Of a stretch of DNA of 64,000 bases, positions 9,021-17,268 are shown in pieces. Position 1 is the first letter of the stretch; every line of letters starts with the position of its first letter. Under the pieces are notes generated by a model that was given only the letters and a program-made list of their open reading frames with translations, did not search any database and was not told the DNA's origin. The translations under genes were made by a program, and so were the position numbers. Source of the stretch: Gammaproteobacteria bacterium (lineage in GTDB: Bacteria; Pseudomonadota; Gammaproteobacteria; SZUA-140); the NCBI GenBank assembly GCA_016712635.1, contig JADJQS010000002.1, positions 62,001 to 126,000 on the forward strand, written 5' to 3'.

Positions 9021-9035
9021 CCGGATGAGAATGCC

Positions 9036-12000
9036 ATGATCGCCTGGTTCGCCCGCAACCACGTCGCCGCCAACCTGCTGATGATGTCCGTCGTGCTCCT
9101 CGGCCTGATCTCGCTCGCCACGCGCGTGCCGCTCGAGGTGTTCCCGTCCTTCGAGACCCGCGTCGTCACCGTGGCGGTGTCGCTGCCCGGCTCCACCCCG
9201 GAGGACGTCGAGCATGGCGTCGCCATCCGGGTCGAGGAGGCGGTGCAGGATCTCGAAGGCATCAAGGAGATCCAGAGCCGCTCCGAGGAAGGCGCCACCA
9301 CGATCAACATCGAGGTAGACGAGAACTACGATGCGCGCGAGCTGCTGGCCGATATCAAGAGCCGGGTCGACGCGATCAACACCTTACCCATCGAGGCCGA
9401 GCGCCCCTCCATCAGCCTGGCCCAGCGCACGCGCGAGGTGCTGTCGGTCACCGTGGCGGGCGACCTGTCCGAGCGCGAGATCCGCGAATTCGCGGAGAAG
9501 GTCCGCGACGACCTGGCGCGCATCCCCGGCATCACCCAGGTGGAACTGGATGCCGTGCGCAACTACGAGGTGGCCATCGAGGTGCCGCAGGACCGCCTGA
9601 ACGAATACGGCATCACACTGTCCGACATCGCCACCGCCGTGGAAAACAGCTCGCTCGACCTGTCCGCCGGAAACATCCGCACGCAGGGCGGCGACGTCCT
9701 CATCCGCTCCAAGGGGCAGGCGTATCACCGCGACGAGTTCGAGCGCATCGTGGTCAAGAACGAGGCCAGCGGCGCGGTCATCCGCCTGGGCGACATCGCC
9801 GATGTGCGCGACGGTTTCGAGGAGACCGCGCTGCGTACCCGCTTCAACGGCAAGCCGGCCGCGCTGATCGAGGTGTACCGCATCGGCGACCAGAGCGCGA
9901 TCGACGTCGCGGGCAAGGTTCACGCCTATATCGAGGAACAGCAGGCGCTGCTCCCGCGCGGCCTGGAGCTGAGCTACTGGGACGACGACTCGGAGATCGT
10001 GAAGAAGCGCCTGCATACGCTGACCACGAACGCCCTGCAGGGCGGCGCGCTGGTGCTGATCCTGCTCATGCTGTTCCTGCGCCCCGCCATCGCGTTCTGG
10101 GTCTTCATCGGCATCCCGATCAGCTTTCTCGGGGCATTCATCCTGCTGCCGGCCTTCGGCGTAACCCTGAATATCCTCAGCCTGTTCGGCTTCATCCTGG
10201 TGCTCGGCATCGTGGTGGACGACGCCATCGTCACCGGCGAGAACGTCTACACGCACCTGCGGCGCGCCGAGAGCGGACTGCATGCCGCGATCGAGGGCAC
10301 CAGGGAGGTATCGGTGCCGGTGACCTTCGGCGTGCTGACCACCGTCGCCGCGTTCCTGCCGCTGGCGTTCATCGAGGGCGACCGCGGCGCCTTCTTCTCC
10401 CAGATCCCCGCGGTGGTGATCCCGGTGCTGCTGTTCTCCCTGATCGAGTCGAAGCTGGTGCTGCCCGCCCATCTGAAAAACCTCACGCTGCCGCGCAACG
10501 GGGACAACGCGTCGCGCCTGGCGCTCTGGCAGCGCGGCTTCGCGGACGGCTTCGAGCGCGCCATCGTCCGCTATTACCGCCCGGTCCTCAAACTGAGCAT
10601 CCGTCACCGCTACACCACGCTGGCGCTGTTCGCCGGTCTGTTCATCGTGATCCTGAGCCTGGTCATCAGCGGCTGGACGAAGTTCATCTTCTTCCCGCGC
10701 ATCCAGAGCGAGACCGCGACCGCCACCCTGATCATGCCGACCGGCACCGCCTTCGACATCACCGACCGCTACGTGGTGAAGATGACCGAGGCCGCACAGC
10801 AGCTGCAGGACAAATACCGCGACGAGGCCGCCGGCGGGAGCGTCATCCTCAACATCTTCGCCTCCACCGGCTCGGCCGGGGGCAGCTCGCACAGGGGCAC
10901 CGTCCGCTTCGAGATCGTGTCGCCCGAGCAGCGGACGCTGGACATCACCAGCGCGCAGCTCGTCGAGGAATGGCGGCGCATGATCGGGGCGGTGCCGGGG
11001 GCGGAGTCGCTCACCTACCGCGCCGAGATCGGGCGCGCGGGTGAACCCATCGACGTGCAGCTGAGCGGACAGAACCTCAGGACGCTGGCGGAGGTCGCGG
11101 AGCGTGTGCGCGCACGGCTGGAGACCTATCCGACGGTGTTCGACATCGTCGACAACCTGTCGGACGGCAAGCAGGAATTCCAGATCGAGCTGAACGCGCA
11201 GGGCGAGGCGCTGGGCCTGACGCGCTCCGATCTGATCCGCCAGGTGCGCAACGCCTTCTTCGGCATCGAGGTCCAGCGCATCCAGCGCGGCCGCGACGAC
11301 GTGCGCGTGATGGTGCGCTTCCCGCACGCGGAGCGCACCGCGCTGGCCGGCCTGCAGCAGATGCGCATCACCGCGCCCGACGGCCGCCTGATCCCGCTCG
11401 ACAACGTCGCCGTCCTCAGGCCGGGCAAGAGCGCGGCGGCCATCTACCGCATCAACCGGGCGCGCACCATCAACGTCACCGCCGACATCGACAAGGAGGC
11501 GACCAACATGACGGTGCTGCAGAACGACCTGACCGCCTTCCTGGACGGGCTGATGCGGCAGTATCCCGGGGTGTCCTATTCGCTCGAGGGCGAGGCGCGC
11601 GAACAGGCGGAGACCTTCGGCTCGATGGAACTGGGTCTGCTGTTCGTCCTGTTCATCATCTACGCGCTGCTGGCGATACCGTTCCGCTCCTACGCGCAGC
11701 CGTTCATCGTCATGTCGGTCATCCCCTTCGGCATCATCGGCGCCGTCATCGGGCACTGGATCATGCGCATGGATCTGACCATCATGAGCCTGATGGGGCT
11801 GATGGCCCTGGTCGGCGTGGTGGTGAACGACAGCCTGGTCATGGTGGATTACATCAACAAACGACGCCTGCGCGAGACGCGTGACAGCGGCCGTATCCTG
11901 CTCAAGTCGGTGCTCGCCGCCGGCACCGCCCGCTTCCGCCCGATCATGCTGACCTCGCTGACCACCTTCTTCGGCCTGATCCCGCTGGTGTTCGAGAAAT

Positions 12001-12188
12001 CCACCCAGGCCCAGTTCCTGATCCCGATGGCGGTGTCGCTGGCCTTCGGGGTGATGTTCGCCACAATCGTCACCCTGTTCATGATCCCGGTCAACTACAT
12101 GATCCTGGAGGATGCGCGCCGGCTGCTGGAAAGGTGGTGGCCGCGCGGCCACGCGCTGGCGTCCGGGCGGATCGCCGGGCCGGAGTGA
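9036..12188 (+). CDS. RND efflux inner-membrane permease
   Basis: 1050-residue proton-driven RND transporter of the AcrB/HAE-1 superfamily. It shows the expected 12 transmembrane segments with two large periplasmic loops. The proton-relay Asp pair sits in transmembrane segment 4 (LGIVVDDAIVTGENVYTHL), and the mirror motif in the second half is MALVGVVVNDSLVMVDYI. The first membrane segment starts immediately (IAWFARNHVAANLLMMSVVLLGLISLA). The sequence is more like the divergent MMPL/TriC-type HAE proteins than classical AcrB (inference from loop sequences). It is the third gene of the OMF-adaptor-pump operon, 15 bp after the adaptor gene. Confidence 0.93.
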   Translation: MIAWFARNHVAANLLMMSVVLLGLISLATRVPLEVFPSFETRVVTVAVSLPGSTPEDVEHGVAIRVEEAVQDLEGIKEIQSRSEEGATTINIEVDENYDARELLADIKSRVDAINTLPIEAERPSISLAQRTREVLSVTVAGDLSEREIREFAEKVRDDLARIPGITQVELDAVRNYEVAIEVPQDRLNEYGITLSDIATAVENSSLDLSAGNIRTQGGDVLIRSKGQAYHRDEFERIVVKNEASGAVIRLGDIADVRDGFEETALRTRFNGKPAALIEVYRIGDQSAIDVAGKVHAYIEEQQALLPRGLELSYWDDDSEIVKKRLHTLTTNALQGGALVLILLMLFLRPAIAFWVFIGIPISFLGAFILLPAFGVTLNILSLFGFILVLGIVVDDAIVTGENVYTHLRRAESGLHAAIEGTREVSVPVTFGVLTTVAAFLPLAFIEGDRGAFFSQIPAVVIPVLLFSLIESKLVLPAHLKNLTLPRNGDNASRLALWQRGFADGFERAIVRYYRPVLKLSIRHRYTTLALFAGLFIVILSLVISGWTKFIFFPRIQSETATATLIMPTGTAFDITDRYVVKMTEAAQQLQDKYRDEAAGGSVILNIFASTGSAGGSSHRGTVRFEIVSPEQRTLDITSAQLVEEWRRMIGAVPGAESLTYRAEIGRAGEPIDVQLSGQNLRTLAEVAERVRARLETYPTVFDIVDNLSDGKQEFQIELNAQGEALGLTRSDLIRQVRNAFFGIEVQRIQRGRDDVRVMVRFPHAERTALAGLQQMRITAPDGRLIPLDNVAVLRPGKSAAAIYRINRARTINVTADIDKEATNMTVLQNDLTAFLDGLMRQYPGVSYSLEGEAREQAETFGSMELGLLFVLFIIYALLAIPFRSYAQPFIVMSVIPFGIIGAVIGHWIMRMDLTIMSLMGLMALVGVVVNDSLVMVDYINKRRLRETRDSGRILLKSVLAAGTARFRPIMLTSLTTFFGLIPLVFEKSTQAQFLIPMAVSLAFGVMFATIVTLFMIPVNYMILEDARRLLERWWPRGHALASGRIAGPE

Positions 12189-12211
12189 ACGCGGGAACTG
12201 CGGGATCGGCC

Positions 12212-12235
12212 GCCGGCGGAGGGAGATACGCCGGC
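12212..12235. terminator. Possible hairpin between convergent operons
   Basis: Inverted repeat GCCGGCG...CGCCGGC with a 10-base loop, between the end of the RND operon and the end of the zinc operon. There is no T-tract on either side, so termination by this hairpin alone is uncertain. Confidence 0.3.
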
Positions 12236-12288
12236 AGCCCCGCCATCGCAATCATCCGCATCATAAGCTCATACAAGCACGAGCCGGT

Positions 12289-12963
12289 TCAGCGCGGCCT
12301 GTCACACCGTATCGTGACCCGCTCGGCGAAGAACACACCCAGCCCGTTACCCGCGCTCTGGGTGCGATCGAGGGCCGCCGCCTCGCGTACCCGCGCCGGG
12401 TCCGGTTGCGGCGGCTGCAGGGTGTAACGGCAGTCCGCCGGGGCGTTGACCAGACGGATGGCGCCGGCGTCTTCCACATGCAGCATTTCGATGTAGTAGC
12501 TCGGGTCGTACACGGAGTACGCGACCGGGACCTCCCGCGCAGACACCGGCTTCGCGAACGGGAGGGTGAATGACAACTCCAGGCGGCGGCCCTTGAAATT
12601 GATCGCGGTCTCCGTGGGGATACCGAACTCCACCTCATCCGCTCCGGCCTCGGCCCGGGTCATGTAATGAAACCTGGCGAGGTTCTTCATCATCACCGCG
12701 AGTATCCTGCCGGACCGCCGGGCGTCAATTGCATCAGAACCGCTGAACGTGAGGCCTTGCGTCACGTAGGCGGAATAAATCTCATCGAACAGCCAGGTCA
12801 TGCGCAAGGCCGCCATGCGGGCCGAGGAGTCAAAGCGCACCTGGACCTCAACATCGATCCACGCATGGGGGTGCGCCATCGTATGTGCGGGCGCGGCAAC
12901 GACGACAGCCGCAGTTGCGGCGAGGATACAGGCCCGCCATGCAGGGATACCGCGCAGGCTCAT
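12289..12963 (-). CDS. DUF1007 family periplasmic metal-related protein
   Basis: 224-residue exported protein of the DUF1007 family. The ATG at 12963 gives a signal peptide (WRACILAATAAVVVAAPAHTMA) followed at once by the family hallmark HPHAWIDVEVQVRF. Later blocks fit the family: LRMTWLFDEIYSAY, LSFTLPFAKPV and YSVYDPSYYIEM. The HPH motif at the mature N-terminus is a likely metal ligand. DUF1007 proteins commonly sit beside zinc or nickel/cobalt transporters. Here the gene is the last member of a ZrgA-type uptake operon, so it probably corresponds to the ZrgE-like component (inference). Its start lies after the DUF3299 stop with a gap of 67 bp. Confidence 0.85.
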   Translation of the reverse strand: MSLRGIPAWRACILAATAAVVVAAPAHTMAHPHAWIDVEVQVRFDSSARMAALRMTWLFDEIYSAYVTQGLTFSGSDAIDARRSGRILAVMMKNLARFHYMTRAEAGADEVEFGIPTETAINFKGRRLELSFTLPFAKPVSAREVPVAYSVYDPSYYIEMLHVEDAGAIRLVNAPADCRYTLQPPQPDPARVREAAALDRTQSAGNGLGVFFAERVTIRCDRPR

Positions 12964-13030
12964 GTCAGACCGGCCTTTATCGCTCCGGGATTGAATTGGC
13001 ACCGGATCGCTCCCGCGGGGCGCCGCCCTA

Positions 13031-13651
13031 TTATTCAACTTCGTACGGTTCGACCTTGAGCGCGTTGAGGGTGTAGCCTGTCTCGCCTAGCTCGCTCGAG
13101 GTGTGCTCCACTTTCATCACGCCGGTCACCCACACGGTGTCGAACAGGCGTCGCACCTGCACGTTGCGCCCCTGCGCCTTGACGTACACGATCTGGTTCG
13201 CCGGCGGCGGAGGCACATGGATGCAGGCGCCGTAATACGGCACCAGCAGGAATTCGTTCACCACCTGGCCGTCACCCTCCAGCGGGACCACGAAACCGGG
13301 CAGTTTCACCGTCTGGTCGTGCAGGGCGCTCACCACCGGCGCCTCCTTCCACATCGCCTGCAGCTTCTTCATCAGCTCCTGCGCGCGCGGGTCATCGTCG
13401 CTCAGGTTCTGCACGTCGTATTCCTCGAGCAGCGAGTCCGGACGAAAATCGTCGGGCAACAGATTATCCCAGCTGAGGACCTTGACCTCCGCGACCGTGG
13501 ATTTCTCCGCCGCCGCGGTTACGGCGGGTTCCGCGGCCGGTTTCGGCAGATCCACGACCTGGTGCGCGACCCCGCCCGCCTGCCCCGCCTCATCGCAGGC
13601 GGTCAGCAGCGGCAGCACCATGATGAAGGCGCTCAGTGCAAGAAACTTCAT
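13031..13651 (-). CDS. DUF3299 lipoprotein of zinc operon
   Basis: 206-residue lipoprotein: the signal ALSAFIMVLPLLTAC ends in a lipobox Cys. The central and C-terminal parts are DUF3299, recognised from LPGFVVPLEGDGQVVNEFLLVPY followed by YGACIHVPPPPANQIVYV. The Cys-His in GACIH plus the earlier acidic linker suggest metal handling. In the Vibrio cholerae zrgABCDE zinc-uptake operon a DUF3299 protein accompanies the ABC transporter. The gene order here (Fur-like regulator, small protein, ZrgA, ATPase, permease, DUF3299, DUF1007) matches that idea. It is anchored to a membrane on the periplasmic side. Confidence 0.88.
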   Translation of the reverse strand: MKFLALSAFIMVLPLLTACDEAGQAGGVAHQVVDLPKPAAEPAVTAAAEKSTVAEVKVLSWDNLLPDDFRPDSLLEEYDVQNLSDDDPRAQELMKKLQAMWKEAPVVSALHDQTVKLPGFVVPLEGDGQVVNEFLLVPYYGACIHVPPPPANQIVYVKAQGRNVQVRRLFDTVWVTGVMKVEHTSSELGETGYTLNALKVEPYEVE

Positions 13652-13661
13652 GGAATGTCCC

Positions 13662-14921
13662 TCATAATCGAACCGTCAGCCCGTCGGCGAGCGAACGGTG
13701 GTAGGCGAGCCAGGCCGGCAGCAGACCGCTCAGCAGACCGACGCCGAAGACCGTCCCCAGCAGTCCGAGCTCGCGCGGCGTCGGCGGCGCAAGTCCGAGG
13801 TACAGGCCCCACTGCGACTCCAGCACCGGTCGCAGGATCAGGATCAGGGCGTAGAGCAGGACCACCCCTAGGGCGATCCCCGCCAGCGTCAGCGCCGCCG
13901 TCTCCCCGAGGATCAGGGTCAGGATCTGGCGCGGGTGCGCCCCGACCGAACGCAGCACCGCCATCTCCCGCCGCCGCGCCTCCAGCCCCGCCAGCAGCAC
14001 GGTCAGCATGCCGGCCATGCCGACGACCACCACGAACGCCGACACCGCGAGCAGCACGCGCTCGCCCACGCCGACCAGGTCCCACAGCTCCTGCAGGGTC
14101 GCCCCGGGCAGGATCGCGAGCAGCGGTTCACCGCGGTAGTCATTGATGTAGCGCTGCACACGGAAGGTCGCGATGCGGGACTTCAGGCCGACCAGCAGCG
14201 CGGTGACGGTCTTTGGCGTCAGATTCATGTGCATCGCCTGTTCCGGGTTCACGTGCAGGCCGGGCATCGGTACGCCGGCCTCCCAGCCGATGTGGATCGC
14301 GGTGATGCCCTGCAGGCTGACCAGGATCGAGCGGTCGATCGGCGTGCCGGTGCGCCTGAGGATGCCGCTCACGCGGAAGGGCATGTTGGCGTGCTCCATC
14401 AGGGTCACCTCGCCGGCGCCGTGGGCGAGCACGATCACCTGCCCGAGCCGATACCCCAGGCTGCGCGCGACGTCGGCGCCGAGCACGGCCTCAAAGGGCG
14501 TCTGGAAGATGCCTCCCTCCGCGAAGGACGGCGTGCGGTCGCCGGCGAAGCGGTAGTGCTCGAAGAACGCCGGCTCCGTCCCCACCACGCGGTAGCCGCG
14601 ATGGGAGTCGCCGAGCGAGATCGGCACCACCCAGCGGGTCTGGGGCTGGGCGGCAATATCCTGGTAGCTCTGCCAGTCGATGTTGTTGGTCGCGCTGCCG
14701 ATGTGGAAGATCGAATACAGCAGCAGCTGCACGCCGCCGCTGCGCGCGCCCACGATCAGGTCGACCCCGGAGATGGTGTTGGCGAAACCGCTGCGCGCCT
14801 CGGTGCGCAGGCGTTCCACCCCGAGCAGCAGGGTCACGCTGAAGGCGATCGCACACAGGGTGAACACCGCCGCCAGGCGGCGGTTCCACAGGCTCTTCAC
14901 CGCGAGATCAAGCATCGACAT
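13662..14921 (-). CDS. ABC transporter permease, FtsX/MacB fold (zinc operon)
   Basis: 419-residue permease with one N-terminal membrane segment (RRLAAVFTLCAIAFSVTLLLGV), a large periplasmic domain of about 230 residues and three C-terminal membrane segments. The last part contains the FtsX-like stretch VLRSVGAHPRQILTLILGETAALTLAGIALG. Its start overlaps the end of the ATPase gene by 14 bp, so the two proteins form one transporter. In the zrg arrangement this unit works with the periplasmic ZrgA for zinc acquisition. MacB-type transporters are otherwise mechanotransmitters rather than classical importers, so the transport mode is unclear. Confidence 0.88.
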   Translation of the reverse strand: MSMLDLAVKSLWNRRLAAVFTLCAIAFSVTLLLGVERLRTEARSGFANTISGVDLIVGARSGGVQLLLYSIFHIGSATNNIDWQSYQDIAAQPQTRWVVPISLGDSHRGYRVVGTEPAFFEHYRFAGDRTPSFAEGGIFQTPFEAVLGADVARSLGYRLGQVIVLAHGAGEVTLMEHANMPFRVSGILRRTGTPIDRSILVSLQGITAIHIGWEAGVPMPGLHVNPEQAMHMNLTPKTVTALLVGLKSRIATFRVQRYINDYRGEPLLAILPGATLQELWDLVGVGERVLLAVSAFVVVVGMAGMLTVLLAGLEARRREMAVLRSVGAHPRQILTLILGETAALTLAGIALGVVLLYALILILRPVLESQWGLYLGLAPPTPRELGLLGTVFGVGLLSGLLPAWLAYHRSLADGLTVRL

Positions 14922-15621
14922 GGGCGATCCTCCCGGCCTGGTTGATGTCCCGCAGATTGAGGCCGCGGTCGAACAGCGGCTCCAGTGAGGCGTCGTGGCT
15001 CACGAACACCAGCGTCGCGCCCTGGGCGGCGCACTCCTCCATCAGCAGGCTGATGAACAGCGCGCGCGTGTCGGCGTCGAGCGCCGAGGTCGGCTCGTCG
15101 GCGATCACCAGCTCCGGGCCGCCGATCAGCGCGCGCGCCGCCGCCACCCGCTGCTGCTGGCCCACGCTGAGCTCCGTCGCCGCGCGGTCGAGCAGCTCTC
15201 CCCCCAGGCCGAGCTGGGTGATCAGGCGGCCCGCCTCGGCGCGCAGGCCTCCGCGCCCCAGCACATGCGCGCGCCGCGCCTGCGAGAAGCGCAGGGGCAG
15301 CAGTACGTTGTCGAGCACACTCAGGTACGGCACCAGGTTGAACAGCTGGAAGATATAGCCGACATGGTCGGCGCGGAAGCGGTCGCGCGCCGAGCCGGTC
15401 AGCGCGCCGAGGTCCTGGCCCAGCACCGACACCGTCCCGCGCTGCGCCAGCGTCACCCCGCCCAGCAGGTTCAGCAGCGTGCTCTTCCCGCTCCCGCTCG
15501 GACCCTTCAGGAACAGCCGCTCGCCCCGCGCCACCTGGAGCCGCTCGATGGCCAGCACCGGCGCGCCGCCGCGGCTCCACCCGAACTCCGCCCCGCGGAC
15601 GTCGATGAGAAACTCATTCAT
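14908..15621 (-). CDS. ABC transporter ATP-binding protein (LolD/MacB type, zinc operon)
   Basis: 237 residues from the ATG at 15621 (MNEFLIDVRGAEFGW); the longer frame adds 18 residues without similarity. Walker A GPSGSGKSTLLNLLGGV, Q-loop region VGYIFQLFNLVPYLSVLDN, signature LSVGQQQRVAAARAL and Walker B LVIADEPTSALDADTR are all present. The Q-loop wording is typical of LolD/MacB ATPases that pair with FtsX-like permeases, as found in the next gene. Cytoplasmic; powers the adjoining permease. Confidence 0.93.
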   Translation of the reverse strand: MNEFLIDVRGAEFGWSRGGAPVLAIERLQVARGERLFLKGPSGSGKSTLLNLLGGVTLAQRGTVSVLGQDLGALTGSARDRFRADHVGYIFQLFNLVPYLSVLDNVLLPLRFSQARRAHVLGRGGLRAEAGRLITQLGLGGELLDRAATELSVGQQQRVAAARALIGGPELVIADEPTSALDADTRALFISLLMEECAAQGATLVFVSHDASLEPLFDRGLNLRDINQAGRIAHVDA

Positions 15622-15671
15622 GAATATGGTATCCCGGAAACGGAGCGGGGAGAGTCCCCGCTCCTCCCCGC

Positions 15672-16298
15672 TCACTGTGACAGCTTCAGCTTCGTGGCCG
15701 ACGGCGTCAGCTGCGCACCGGTCTGGCCGCCCGGCAGCACGGCCTGCACCTCCAGCCGGCTGGTCCCCGGAAAACGCCCGAAGAATCCCTTTAGGTCGAT
15801 CTCCTTCAGCGCGTCCACGCGGGCGCAGCTGATTTCCCAGAACACCGCGATGTCCGCGTGCTCGTCACCGCCGGACTCGCCTTCATGCCCGTGCCCGTGA
15901 TCGGCCGCAGCCTCATGGTGATGGCCCTTGTCGGCCTCATGCCCGTGGCCGTGATCCGCTTCGCCTTCATGCCCGAGCAGCCCGCTCTTCAGCATGGCGC
16001 GCTTTTGCGAGCATTGTGCGGCCGGCGTGAAGGACATGAGCTTGCCCCCCTGTTTCAGGTCGGCGACCGCCTTATCCAGCGTCGACCGCTCCTTCGCATT
16101 TCCGGGCTCGTGTTCGAAGCCGACCAGATTGACCGCCGGACTGTCGAGATCCAGCTGCACGGTTCCGCCCTCGACCGCGATATCCAGGCGTGCGACGCCG
16201 TGTTCGTGGGCGCCGTGCTCATGTCCTGCCTCGTGCGCCTGTGCGGCGGCGATGCCGGCCAGCAGAACGCACGCTACTGTGATGTTGTCTCGTATCAC
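15672..16298 (-). CDS. zrgA: ZrgA-like histidine-rich periplasmic zinc protein (DUF2796)
   Basis: 208 residues. The GTG start at 16298 is chosen because GGAGG lies 8 bases before it and it opens a signal peptide (VACVLLAGIAAAQA). The mature protein begins HEAGHEHGAHEHGVARLDIAVEGGTVQLDLDS, the DUF2796/ZrgA signature. A central loop of about 45 residues is extremely His/Glu/Asp rich (HGHGHEADKGHHHE and similar), a zinc-scavenging region. The C-terminal DUF2796 part includes IAVFWEISCARVDALKEIDL. In Vibrio the ZrgA family supports growth under zinc limitation. Placement directly upstream of the ATPase and downstream of a Fur-family regulator fits Zur-controlled zinc uptake. Confidence 0.9.
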   Translation of the reverse strand: MIRDNITVACVLLAGIAAAQAHEAGHEHGAHEHGVARLDIAVEGGTVQLDLDSPAVNLVGFEHEPGNAKERSTLDKAVADLKQGGKLMSFTPAAQCSQKRAMLKSGLLGHEGEADHGHGHEADKGHHHEAAADHGHGHEGESGGDEHADIAVFWEISCARVDALKEIDLKGFFGRFPGTSRLEVQAVLPGGQTGAQLTPSATKLKLSQ

Positions 16299-16372
16299 GA
16301 TTGTATCCTCCGGATTGTGTGCCGGCGGCGCGACACCATGTCCGCCACCGGATGAAACACCTTGTGTGAATC

Positions 16373-16669
16373 TCAGGCCGGGCGGCCGACGGGGGGGCTG
16401 CGGGCGGAGGGTCCGCGCACGGAAAACGGAAAGCGCAAGGAAAAAACGGCATGGGGCAGGATGTATACCGAAAGCATGACCGCCGGGAGGATAGTCATCA
16501 CCAGGCCGTACTGCATATGGTCCGCCGCCTGACACAGCGGACAGGTCTCCTCCGGTGGGGTCAGGGCGTGCTCGGCCTGATGATGGAGCAGGCATACCTG
16601 CCACAGCAGCAGAGCGGCGCCGAGGAAGAGTGACAGCATGCGCAGCGGCCGCTGCTTCATGAGATCCAT
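16373..16669 (-). CDS. Small membrane protein with CPLC motif
   Basis: 98 residues with a hydrophobic N-terminal segment (about 10-28) and a second one (about 54-78). Between them lie HHQAEH (29-34) and CPLCQAADH (43-51), which look like a small metal-binding loop on the periplasmic side. The protein has no named family I recognise with confidence. It lies 13 bp after the Fur-family gene and 74 bp before zrgA on the same strand, so it is part of the metal operon. The basic, proline-rich tail looks poorly conserved. Confidence 0.65.
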   Translation of the reverse strand: MDLMKQRPLRMLSLFLGAALLLWQVCLLHHQAEHALTPPEETCPLCQAADHMQYGLVMTILPAVMLSVYILPHAVFSLRFPFSVRGPSARSPPVGRPA

Positions 16670-16682
16670 GGTGTCATCCCGC

Positions 16683-17051
16683 TCACGCGCAGCTCCGGCA
16701 GTAACCGTAGAACGTCAGCTCGTGGTTTTCCACCTTGAAGCCCCGTGGAACCATGCTTTTCAGTTCCTTTATACAGCCGTCGAGATCGAAGACACGGTCG
16801 CAGCGATTGCATTTGAAATGGTGGTGATGGTGCTTGACCGTTTCGTAGCGGACGGTGTCGCCGGGTATAACCACGGCCTGCAGTTCACCGGCGTCGAGCA
16901 ACCGTTTGACGGTCCGGTACACGGTCGCGATCCCCAGGCCCGACATGTGACTACGCCCCAGGTCCAGGATCTCCCGGACGGTGAGCGGATGGCCGGCCTC
17001 CTGTATCAGCCGGGCGACGATCTGCTTCTGCCTCGTATTGCGTTCCTGCAT
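16683..17051 (-). CDS. zur: Fur-family regulator, probably Zur
   Basis: 122-residue metal-responsive repressor. The winged-helix N-terminus includes TVREILDLGRSHMSGLGIATVYRTVKRLLDAGEL. The dimer/metal domain has the histidine cluster HHHHH (74-78), CNRC (81-84) and CRSC (118-121), the two Cys pairs of the structural zinc site. It is shorter than typical Zur (about 150-170) and resembles compact Fur/PerR-like forms. Because it heads an operon containing zrgA, a zinc regulator is the best reading. Fur or PerR activity is not excluded. A TATTGAT...ATCAATA repeat lies upstream as a likely autoregulatory operator. Confidence 0.82.
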   Translation of the reverse strand: MQERNTRQKQIVARLIQEAGHPLTVREILDLGRSHMSGLGIATVYRTVKRLLDAGELQAVVIPGDTVRYETVKHHHHHFKCNRCDRVFDLDGCIKELKSMVPRGFKVENHELTFYGYCRSCA

Positions 17052-17083
17052 CGGCGCTCCCCGATTAGGCAGCCACCATACTA

Positions 17084-17105
17084 TATTGATCTTACATTAT
17101 CAATA
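17084..17105 (-). promoter_or_regulatory. Inverted repeat upstream of Fur-family gene
   Basis: Perfect 7-bp arms TATTGAT and ATCAATA separated by 8 bases, within an AT-rich patch 33-54 bp upstream of the regulator start. Position and symmetry fit an operator for the Fur-family repressor itself. The sequence does not match the enterobacterial Zur consensus well, so specificity is inferred from position only. Confidence 0.45.
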
Positions 17106-17268
17106 ACGGTGAAGCAGAACATCGATGGCCGACCGCGAACGCCGGACGGGCCGACGTCCGTTTGACACCGTCTCCCCGATCACTTCTAATCTCTCCACCC
17201 GGAACAACGCCGCCAACAGGGAACGAGCCGCCCGCACTCACGGGCAGAGCTGACCGATTTCATCCGCC

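Noticed and set aside
9384..12251. 955-residue minus-strand open frame opposite the RND pump
   Set aside because: Shadow frame: the composition is Asp/His/Gln/Arg-heavy without motifs, while the plus-strand frame is a complete RND protein.
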